Below, in pieces: positions 36,501-48,500 of a stretch of 64,000 bases of DNA. The notes below the pieces were generated by a model. The model was given only the letters and a program-made list of their open reading frames with translations. It was not told the origin of the DNA and made no database searches. The DNA is from Meandrina meandrites (Eukaryota; Cnidaria; Anthozoa; Scleractinia; Meandrinidae). Numbering within the stretch: the stretch's first letter is position 1; every line of letters begins with the position of its first letter. The translations under genes were made by a program, and so were the position numbers. The stretch spans positions 35,113,801-35,177,800 of the forward strand of contig OY855907.1 of the NCBI GenBank assembly GCA_963693305.1, given 5' to 3'.

Positions 36501-39500
36501 AACATTCATGCTGCTAGACATCTTTGCTTACCTGGATAACCTTGCCTGTAGATTGGTCCTGTTCTGAAATACATTGAAGATTTAGCCCAGGGAATGGAAA
36601 GCAAGTTCATTGTGTTTTTTCGTCATCGTCTTGTGCGTGAGGCAATAGAGGAGAAGCTAGTGACCATGAAACTAAAATACATCTGCATTGCTGGTGATGT
36701 GCCTTCTGGCATAAGAGGGGTATGATTGTTCTCTGCCTGTTTATCTTTTTTCCCCATATTGCATGGCTCCTTGTCTATCACATTACTTTTATTAATAGTA
36801 CACCTGCTAAAAACTAGCAGGTAGCAGTGGCGGATCCAGAACTTCAGCTAAGGAGGAGACCCACCCTTAAAGGCTTGACTTCGAATGTTGAATTCTGTGA
36901 AGATAATTCCAATACTTCAAAGAAAATGCGCTATTTCCGAAAAAACAAGGTGGAGGCCCAGGCACCCTGGGCCCCTCCCCTGGATCTGCCACTGGGTAGA
37001 TATGGAATCCCAGCTTTTCAAACCATCGGTTTCTCATATATCCTGGTTCCCAGTAACTCAAACAAGAATTAATTCCCCTTGGATTTGACTTCCTCAGTCA
37101 AACACTGCTGTTTTACCCCTGATTTCTTTCTCTCTCACACTAATTTTTGTTTTCCTAGGAGGTTTGATAAATCACAATTCCACAGTATGATGTTATAAAC
37201 AAATGGAAAGCATGTTATTCTGTTTGAATATTCTGGTTTGGAGTTTTGTGTTCATTTCAAGACATTTTGCAGATTTGGGTGATTTTCTGGTCAGCAACCT
37301 AAATTGCATAATTTGCATTACAACTAAATGCAAATCATTCATTGTTACAACGGTTGTAAGTGCGTGGTTGAACTTCCTACATGTATTAATTAGCGTAATA
37401 TTACACTGTCTCAATACATGTGAATTGATGTTAAAGCTATAGTATTATTTAATTTTACATTTTTTTAGGATTTAGTTCATTCATTTCAAAATGACCCCAA
37501 AGTACGCATTGCAGCTCTGTCTATTGAAGCAGCTTCCTTTGTGAGTATTATGATCATGAATATTATTTAAGATTATCTTATTTACTTTCCATTCATTCAT
37601 GCTCACACAAAAGGCTGCTACCAGTGAGCATCAGTGGTGCTTGTCCTTCTCTAATTTCACCAAAATCCAACATGATATTCCCTGAACTGTCAAAATTCCT
37701 GAAAGAGTTCCCATTTTTTTAAAATTTATGAATTTCATTAGTGATTACATGTATAGCAGCAGCTCATTTAGTCTCCCTTGCAGCCGTTATTAGTGTCGTC
37801 ACGCAACGGGAGGAGCGTTCCGTGATGACACTAAAAACAGCTGCAAGGGAGATTACAGCTCATTTGAACTTCACATTTATTATTTATTATTATTCATTTA
37901 TTATTTTTTTGAAGATTGTGTACCTCCACTCGGTTTCGCTAGACTGGTTATTTTTGTTGGCACAAAAAAAAATTGTTCACTTTCCAGTCAACTGTTGTCA
38001 TGGGAATTAATGCTGTTCGTATAATATTAATAATAAAGCTAAGAAAATGTATGCAAGGAATTCAAGCAAAAATCAGTAAAGTGATACCTGAGTAACGTGC
38101 CCAATGCAGGGTAGTAAATGCTTGACATGTTTTTTCTTCCTTTTTTACTGTTTTTTTCTTCTTCTTTTTTTTCATTCACAGGGCCTTACTTTAACAGCAG
38201 CCCATCATGTAGTTTTTGCCGAGCTTCACCACACCCCTGGTGTCATTATACAGGCTGAAGACAGAGCACACAGGATAGGACAGACCTTACCAGTTAATGT
38301 TCACTATCTGATTGCACGGGGCACTGTGGACGAAATACTTTGGTCCATGATCAGGCGCAAGGTAAGTGATAAGACAGTCCAAACAACAGCAACAACAAAC
38401 AATTACAACAAAACAGTACAGTACGGTATATTTTGGGATATACCTCAGTTTTCCACAAAGAAATAAAAAGCCATCTTCAAGTTACAGTATGTTAACAGAC
38501 ATATAATTATGGTAATATAGTCAAATTAATGTGCCTTAAACTGCACGAGATCATATGAGAGTGTACCAGAGTATACATGTACATGAACGAGAGCTTCAAC
38601 CCTTCTCATTCTCGTTCTTTCTAGCTAGTTTGATCCCAACATATCATATTTAATTTAAATAACATAGGTTTTTTTTTTTTTGTATTTTATTGATAACATA
38701 GGTGTATGTGACTAGTAGCACACTCGATGGGAAGTGTAAAGAGCTTCACGCTGAGGACGGGGATGAGGACCAGAGCCGACAACTATCTGCTTGTGCTGCG
38801 TGGGTACAAGATCAGGAAGAAGATGCTGATGACCTAGAAGATTTTGTCATGGAGCAGGTACTTGCTACATACATGTACATGTATCAGTTTAATCCTCTAA
38901 ATACGAAACACTTGAATTACAGTGTGTACGGGAAGTAACACAAGTTGTGAATCAAAACTGGTACATTTTTTGGCTAACTTGTTCATTTGATGATTATCAC
39001 AAGGCTCGCGCAAGGCACAAGACAGTATACTGATTACAAGTCCTGAATCAAAATACACCGTACGTGAATTGTTCATTTGATAATCACCACTTATGGATAT
39101 ATCATAGGCTCGCGCTTCGTTGTTTGAGTAACTCTACGTAAGCAGTGCTCGGAACATGCATCATTTTACTCTGGGGAATCAGAAAAAGCGCGATTGACTT
39201 TTAACAAGCCCATCAGATGCTGTTTGCACCACCAAACTATCACAGACGTAATTTTATACATAGTTTTTGTCTTTTAGTTTGTTGTTGTGGAAGTGTTAGC
39301 CATTTGGATGTAAATAGTTGGCAAGCCTTTGCACGTTGTTGGTACCAATGCAGACGATAATACTGTAAAAGGACCAAATTGTAGTTGTACAGACATATAG
39401 CCATATTTTTTTCTTTTTGATATTTTCATTTTTGTGTTGCATATAAGCAAAGGTATTTAAATGTTAACTGCAATCTTCGATTTCTGAATCGTAGCTTTCA

Positions 39501-42500
39501 TCGAAAACTCTGAAAAAGGATCAGAGCCAAAGAGACCTTCGATCGTTTTTTGTTGCAATGCCAAGTTCATCACAGTCAAACTCTTTGGCACAAAAGACTG
39601 GAAGTCAATGTGAGAACAACACCAGAGAGAAAGATGTGGAGCAGGGACTTGTAGCCATGAATTCCAAAGAGAAACCAATAACTGTTGTAGACAGTGATGA
39701 CGATGATTTCTCAGCTTGGGATGATGTGGACGACGACACCCTGATTTCAGAAGGTACACGCTCACTGTAATTTACCCTGTGTTTGAAAGAATTTACACCA
39801 GAATTTAGGAATTCGTAACAACCTTAATCTATTCAAGGAAATTTTGTACCTTGAGAAGGCTCGGGCTTATACTTATCAAATTTGACACTGTATTGTTTTG
39901 GCACCTTTATCGTACATGATTCTTGTGTTCACCATTCTAGTATCTGATTCGCTGGAAATCCCTGAAGAGAGGGCGCCTGGCACACCCAATCAATCACAGA
40001 ATGTAGACAATCTTGGTGCTGGAGGCAAACCTGCTGCGGTTTTGGAGCAAGACCTTGACGAGGAACAATGTCCACTCAAACCGAAAATGTTAAAGTTCAA
40101 AAAAGTGAAAGATGGCAAGCTTTCCTTCACAGGAAGCAAAAGCTACACTAAACTTCATCGCAAGGAAAGTAAATGTGTACATGTAAGTCCTTTGAAATTT
40201 GTTGGAAATGATCCTGAGTCGGAATCGCAAACTCTGCGAGGCTACTTGGACGAGGATTGCGAGGTTGAAATTGTGAAAACAGAGCAGAGAGATGATGTCA
40301 GTGAGAAGGCTGATTGTAGTGAGAATTCAAGGCAAAAGGACCGTAGCTTCCTAGAGTCTTTACAAGAAGCTGATATAGAATGTGTTGCAGTTGTTTGTAA
40401 AAAGACGCCAGGAATAACACAAAACAGGAGCAAGAAGTCAGAGGACATGGAACAAAAAACAAATGATGAATTTGACGAATGTCCTCATAAAGAAAGACAA
40501 GATTTGAAAGAAGACGCGGTTCCAAACGCAAGTGAAGTTGACAACACCGAAATATTGGCCGATTCGAGTTGTAAGCTGGAAAGTAAACAGGAAAAGACCT
40601 TCCCTGACAAATCCTGTTCAGTCCAGAGTCACTGTTTAGATGGAAGCTGCAATTTGATTAAGACGGGTTCTATTAGTGAAGTAGAAAATTGGTATCAAAG
40701 TTGTAACCAAGCAGAGAAACGTTTGAGTCAAGAGGGATGCACCGAGGAGAGTGTTTTAAACCAAGGCGACTTAGTTAGTAAAGGTAACGGTGATCGCGGC
40801 TCAGTGAGCTTACTAAACAAGGCTGGTGGCAAATACGTTTCCCACGAAGTTAATTTTTCGAATGCGGATGCCAAGGAAAACACAGATAAAGGCAAAGAGA
40901 GCAACACTACAGGAAATGGAAGGAGAGAGAATTGTTGTAATATGCAGTCATTGGAAGAAAGCAGAGGAAGCAGTAGTTGTGTTGGCAGTATTTCGAATTC
41001 AGCGAAATGCTTCTTACAGAATGACACATGCAAGGAGAAAATGCCCAACAAAATTGCTCCAGGGGTAACTTCAGTTTGTGTGGACGATGATTTATCGGAC
41101 GATTGTCAAGTTACAAGCATCAGAAATTCCCAGGTAGTTTCTCCAGCGTGTAGTGTTGAAGACGAAAGCGTTGGAAGCAGTTGGGGTGAAAATTCTTTAA
41201 GTTCTACAAAGTCCATCTCTCAGAATGATACATGCAAGGAAAACGAGCCTGATAAAATTGCTGCAGGGGAAGCTCCCGTTTGTATGGACGACGATTCATC
41301 GGATGATTTTCAGGTTTCAAGCATCAGAAATTCCCAGATGGCTCCCCCAGTATGCAGTGCACAAAAACCAAGCAAGGCCAAAAAGCGAAAGGCTGCTAAG
41401 AAATCTAAAAACAAAACTGCAACTCGAGAAGTTAGGAATCGTAACAATGGCCAGAGGGCACCTGTTGAATGGTCCTGTAGCGCTTGTACTTTTATCAATG
41501 ATGGACAACTATTGGAATGTTCGATCTGCCTGACACCGCGTGTTGCAACTGATGGCAGCTCGTGCGTTGCTAAGAAGGAGGATTTGGGTTTGGGAATTTC
41601 GAATCAACAAAGTCGTGACGATGTTGAAATGGTAGAAGATGTACATGTTTCAGAAGTGAGGATAGACTCTAAAAATATCAATTTCGCTAGTGGAAATGGT
41701 GGCAAGAATCGTATGATAGCGAAGCACGACATTGATGGTTCTGGACAACTGGCAGCTACCCGAAAGACTACGGAAGGCACTGCAGTTCATGACTTGTTGA
41801 TTGACTCAAAGACAGCATCAAGAGATGCGTATCCTGTAACAAAGATTTCCACTGTTTCCAAGGAGAAAGCATCTGTAAATGATTATGATAGTCATGTCGC
41901 TGAGCCTTGTTTGCCTCCTTGGGCGTGCTCGGTTTGTACTTTTTTGAACATGTCGCAAATGATTGAATGCTCCATCTGTTTGACTCCAAGAAGACGGAGT
42001 CAGAGGCTGAGTGCAAGTAAGAATACACTTACAATAGAAAGACAGGGGAAGGATTGCGTAAACAAGTACAAATCAAGTAAAAGAAGACGATCGAGTGGAG
42101 ATATGGCGAAGAAAAACGAGAATCCACAGGACATGGAATTAGACACTGTCAGCAGTTCCGTTACATGTATCGATGATTCCAGCGGCGTCAACAGCATTAC
42201 CGATTGTGAGCACGGAACTTCAGTAGCAAACGCTGAAGGCTTGACTCCAGAACAGGAGGTGTCCTATGATGCAGATGGTAGACAGGCACACGGTTGTCTA
42301 GAAGTGCACCTAAGTGAAGACAGTTCTGGCGGGATCAAGTCTAGGCCACGGAAACGGCTGAAATTGGAAGAGGTTGACGCCGGCGGTACCACGTCTGATG
42401 ACATTTGCGATTTTTCAGATGATTCAGATAGTTTGTGTGATAACAGCGCATTTGCATGTTCCACGTCAGTTGCACCCTTGACAGCTCGGAAAGAGTCGAC

Positions 42501-45500
42501 ACCCTGTACACCATTCAGCGATAAAGACATAACTAGTTCAGGAGACTGTGTTCTTTCCACAGATGAAGATAAAATGGAGCTCAGAACACATCAGTCACCT
42601 AAGAACTTTCAAATTGACAAGAGTGATTGCGAAGTGTATTGTGACAAGCTTGACGATTCAGTTCAGTCAGTTGAAGCAATTGATAATATTGAAGAGCCTT
42701 TGGTAGTTTCGTTGTCCTCCTCCTCCATTGATGATAATACCACTGGTGACAATTCGTTGTCATGCCTCCAGTCCGGCAGTAAAGTGGAGGAAAATCTTGA
42801 AGAATTGAAAGCTGCAGCGGAAGAAATATTCACGTCTGAATGGGAAGATGACGATTGTTGGTGGGAAGAAGAAAGTTGTTCTGGACAAAGCTCTTTTCCT
42901 TCCAGCAGTGAAACGATGTCAAGCAGTCCAACAGTCACGAGTCCAGGGTTCACAAAATGCTCAGATCTTTATTCTGTCACTGAGCTAAGGAGCAAGCTGC
43001 AAGGAACTCCTGAACAAACTAGTGACAGCACCACAACTACAGCTTATGTAGATAATGCTCAGCAGTGTGAACTTGTTGCAGGTAATCCTAACAACAATAT
43101 GCCACTATCATCGCTAAATCAAGGTAATTTGACGCCTGAAACTGCTGCAGTTATAGAAGAAGAGGAGACAGACGAAGAGGAAGATGTCCCCGAAGCAATG
43201 AAATTGAAGTTTTGCTTGAGCCTGTACACGGAACGTGTGTATTTGTACGACGAGGTAAACCACCTATCTTAGAAAAAATTACCTAGCGTAAAGAGCACTT
43301 CTTGAATGACTTTTAAAAGCTTTCGAATCCTTGTTTAGTTTTTCCTTTGCTGACTTTTGTGCTTCACGTTACATCCTGATTTAGTATCTGCGCTGAGTCG
43401 TTTATTATACCGAAACCGATCGTGATTTGGCTATGCAATCGTTCTCGTAGTTGCCACCCGGTGCATGGCTTTATTTTGTGTTCGATTTCTTACTGTACTT
43501 TGATGCTTTTTTCTTTTACTTTTTTTTTCGCCACCGTGATAAGCTCTGAGGTTACTTCAGTTTTAGTTTCATCGCGTTTTTCGCAGGAAAAAAATGTCCT
43601 GAAAGTTAAACCAAAACTGACAGATCTGTCCCATCACAAGAAACGCGCATAGCTAAAGTGAACCTATCAAAGCTCCGAATACAAGTATTTCCGTCCTCAC
43701 TTTTCTGAGTTAGATAGTGAGATCTGTGAGCGCGTGTATATTAATTGTACTTGAGGGGGAAATTCCTCAGTGACTGCTGGTTCCTTATTTTCCTTGCTTC
43801 AAATTTAATTTCCCTTTGCTTTAAACTCATTATCATACATTACCGTACCCCAAAACAAAGGAAAATAAAATTTGAACCAAGGATAAAATTGAACTATAAC
43901 ATATGCGCCGTTTGTTCCGACAAAGGATTTAAGACTCCAAACGTCAGCTTTCCAAATTCGCCACGCCAGATTATTTACTTATACACTTTCCTTTTTAGTT
44001 TTATTTTTTTTTCTTTATGATGGGGCAACTTGAAGTTGCTAAAACTGTTAACTAATTATGCATTATGTTTTATTTTACGAAGGACGGTAGACCGCTTGGT
44101 ATAAACTTCTGCGTGTCAGATGTGAAAAACGGTAACATGGAGGATTTGCCCACCATTCTACATCACGGTGAGAACTTGAGGCAGGTGAAGAGGTTGCTTG
44201 AAGCATGGAAGAGGTGAGGCGTGGTTTGCATTGACAGATTAAGGGGGGTGATTCTTAACTACCAATTTGTTTCTAAGGCAGGTTTCGAATAGCCATATTT
44301 TGGAAATCAGACCTCATATGGATAAGCTTTTTGCATGAGTTTGTTCTATTGAAGGTTCTTCCAAGAGTTTCAAGTCACGGCCATATTTAACGCGTCACGT
44401 GACCAGAATAGAAAAAACCCTAAAACTCAAACGGCGGATATATTTTAAAATTTAAATGAGCGTCAATAGATAAAGAACGTCCACATGCATAATGTGACGT
44501 ATCGTTTTTGTGAAATTCACATTATTATAAGAGTTATGGCGTAATAAACACTCGTATTTACAGACTTTCATCAGTAGCGTTTCGTCTTTTCGTGTAAACG
44601 GTAAAAGCATACGTCAGATTATAAAGACGGCGACGTTATCTCTAATTCGTAAAAGAAATCGGAACTTTACCTTGTTTCCGTGCAGTTTTAGGGATTTTAA
44701 ATTTTAACGCGCGGTTTGGGACTGGCACTAGTTTCGCACGCGCAATGATATATTTTTCAAAGCAGGCGTACCCCCAAATAAAATTCACCATTTAGCGTTA
44801 CAAAAAGTTTCAAAATCGCTTGCTTCAAAATACAGTCTTCAGCAATCCCTTAGCAACTGCGCTGGATCTGTAGTTAAGAGTCTCCCCCCTTAAGAGCTCT
44901 TTAAGTAGTTTTGCAGTTAACAGATAGTTAGGGCGTTGTAATCGTGGTCAAGGCGCCTGTGAACATAAAAAAATAGGCTTCTTTTCGTAAGTTTTAGCTC
45001 TGATTGAAATAATTATCTAATTAGTCTAATGATACAGTAAACACACTAGATTTATCGAAGTCAGGCTAAACAGTTTCTGATATTTTGGGGTAGTTACTGA
45101 CAATTTAGGCTAATTAGCTTTTTCATAGGTTCTTAATCAAGTTTATTTAAGGGAAATTAAATTGTTGTTGACCAAAAAATATCAGCTTTAAGCATAGGTG
45201 TGGTATACGGTAACCTAAACTGCAATTAGCCATGTTCTAAACGAGCAGGGGACTGGGTACAAACATATTTTCTCTTCGGTATAAACATTCAATATCGATT
45301 GAATTGAAAAATGGGGCACGTCATCTGAAAGAGCATCCAAAAATTAGTAAATTCACCAAATCTGACAGTTATTGGTTTAAACCCAAAGGCATGGCACACT
45401 TAGTATGGATTGGAGGGACATGCGTCCTCCAATCCATACTAAGCTCTCTTATTTTAAAAGTGTACCATGCCTTTGCGTTTAAACCAATAACCATCAAATT

Positions 45501-48500
45501 TGGTAAATTTACTAATTTTTGGATGCTCTTTCAGATGACGTGCTCCATTTTCAATTCAATCGAAACTGAATATTCGTACCAAGAAAAAAATATGTTCGTA
45601 CCCAGTCCCCTGCTCGTTTAGAACATGGCCAATGTCATGAAACAAAATTATCATGCTTATCAGGATCCTGCATTATTATTTTAATTTTTATATTAAAGTC
45701 CCACATTTTGACCATCATAATTCAGTTGACTTGATTTTTTCATACAAGAAGTTGTTTTTATTTGCCAGACAGGTTGTTATATATGCCAAATTAGAGGCTG
45801 TAGGTTCTTATGTGAGGCGCTGTAAGTAAGAATGCTTATCTCACTTCAGGATGGGTGAAGGCAAGAAACGAATCCTCCGCAAGTCGGCGCTTGTGTTTGA
45901 TAATCCTTTAGAAGCTTACGAATGTGCAAGAAAGGTGCGTGCAAAAGTTCTCTGGCTGTAACAGGTTTGCTATGCCAGTGCCACAAGCTCTCTTGTTTAT
46001 TAGGTTTGCTAACAAAACGTAGTTCTGGAAAAACGCTAAACCGCCGTGTTTTCGCTTGCTTCTTCTACGTCCTTCCATTAAAGAAAATGCTGACGATAAC
46101 GTAACAATCAAACGGTCCATGTAACTTTTTTTTTCCAGGGTATAACCAGAGAATCCAGTTATGTCCGACATCCATCGAAGGTGAGAAAACATAATAAGCT
46201 GTTAGTGTTGTTGTTGTTGTTTTGGGATACAAATGTAAGCTGGAGTTTGTACCTTATCCGCCGTGAAAACCATTTGACATGTTCCGCACAATTTACATGT
46301 ATGCGTATTTTGCAGACAATGATCTCTTTAATTACATTACATTTATTTGGACTGATTAACAATTATTCACCGAATTGGAGGTGAATGGTGGAGGATATTT
46401 ATGTTCCGCGAAGTGGATAGTATATATCACACAATTGCGGTAACCAAAGCGACACGGGAAGCCATTTTGTTTCTCTTCGGCTGCTCGGAAGTGAATAGTA
46501 GTTTGCTAATTACCTCCGAGTTGACCAATCAGAGCGCGAAAAGCACTATTCACTTGTGTGGTATATACTTGCAACGGTTTATATACTAACAAAGGTTATA
46601 ATATTGACATTTTGCAAATAAATTCATGATAAATGTGCAAATCGGGCAATAACGTGTTAAGCACTTATCATGTTTTTTTTTTTTTTTTTGCTGTCGTTCT
46701 AGGATTCTCGAGTTCAAAATGTCATCGATACTGCAGAAGAAATTGGAGGAAAGGTTCGAGTCGTTAAGAAAGCAAGGGTTGTATCAAACAAAAGAAACAG
46801 AAGGGCTGATTTCACCGTGAAGACAATTAGCGGTGAGTAAGCAAATGCCGTATAATAACGGTTATAACCCCACCCCACCCCTCCCTTTTCTGGTGATTAT
46901 GGACCTATCTCCCTGCTAATGCGCCCCCCCCCCCCCCCCAAAAAAAAAAAAAACAGAAAAAAAAAAAGCAAAACAAAACAAAACAAAAAAACAAAAACAA
47001 AACAAACAAAGAAAGAAAAATATTCCGGTTATACCCCCCCCCCCCCCCCCCCCCGATGTAAGGGCAATAAACATAACCCCTAAAACCCCTTTCGAAGGAT
47101 TTATAACCAGGGCCTATAACCTTCAGCTTCCCGTACAAGTAATTACTAGTATTTAGAATTGACACTGCTACTTTATTGTCTTCATGTTGCTACTCGATAA
47201 AGTCTTTCATTGTAATGCCGCCTTATAGTGGGTGACGGTGTTAACCCGACTGGGAAGGCACTTGTCACGTGACCTTTCACGTCAATCATGTGAAAAGTGT
47301 TAGAAGGGGAGAGCGTTCTAAAATTAGCAACGTTGAAAAATATCAGAATGGCACTCATTTTTCCAGTAAGTCGAAGTCTGCATACTTTCTATACTTAGGT
47401 CAGTCAAGATCCACTCCTCCCCTCTCGAGCAGCACGGCGTCCACTAACACCATCCAGGAGCGTACCTCGAGCACAGCCCCTTCGGACAAGACGTGTTACC
47501 AGGCCGTGAGGGCTGATGGGATACCTTTATGTTTGTTCTGCAAGGGCCCCGTGGATTTTGTGAAAAATATGCAATGCTCGGATTGGGACGCGAGGTTTTG
47601 TTCATATGATTGCAACAAGGAATATCAGGTAAGAAATTTTATTATTATACATTCTAGTCACTATCTGTCTTCTCATTGGCTAAGAGCCTATATTTAATAA
47701 TAGAAATTAGTAGAATTCTACTAGTACACTAATGCAAATGCTGCAATGTGATTGGCTGAGCTATTGAACACTATCAGTCATTAGTGTGCAGTTGCCGAAG
47801 GTCGTCCACAAAATGCGACGTTTTTATCGTTTTTCCGAAGTTTTGGAAGGAAGTTTAGATGTGAATGGATAAAAAAAATTCTCGAGAAGACTAAAAGAAG
47901 GACATTAGCGGTTTCTTGACTTTAAAAGCTTGAAATTATTGAAAAAACGGGTGCAGGCGCGTAAACAACTGCAAATTTACCAAGGACAATGCAATGCGTG
48001 CGATTTTGTGAAAGCGTTTAATAGTTCGATAATGCGTAGAAAAATAATTAGAAACCATTTGCCTTTATTTCAGTTACAATTCTACTAAAACAATTAGATT
48101 ATTCGCTCTCAATTTCTATGAGGTGATAGTTGATTCGGCCTGCGGCCTCATCAACTATCACCTCATAGAAATCTCGAGCTCATAATCTAATTGTTAATTA
48201 GTGCAACCTACAGATTATTCACTAATCTGCAAGCAGATTAGTGAATAATCTTTAGGCTGCGTGAGCAATGCAAGATTTCAAAGAGCAATGTCAAATTCAC
48301 TGGTGTGGAGTTGCCATGTTGTACATGGCTCGTCGATTCGGTTCTTCAACAGTGCGTTTGTTGTTATTTTCTTTGAAACAAAGTATAATGAAACAGTTAT
48401 TAGATTCGGTTTTTGTGATATCCGCGGAATAATCAAGATCTCGGTAAGTGTAAAACCTCGTCCAATAATTGTTTATTTACCGTAACTAAAATAATAATTA

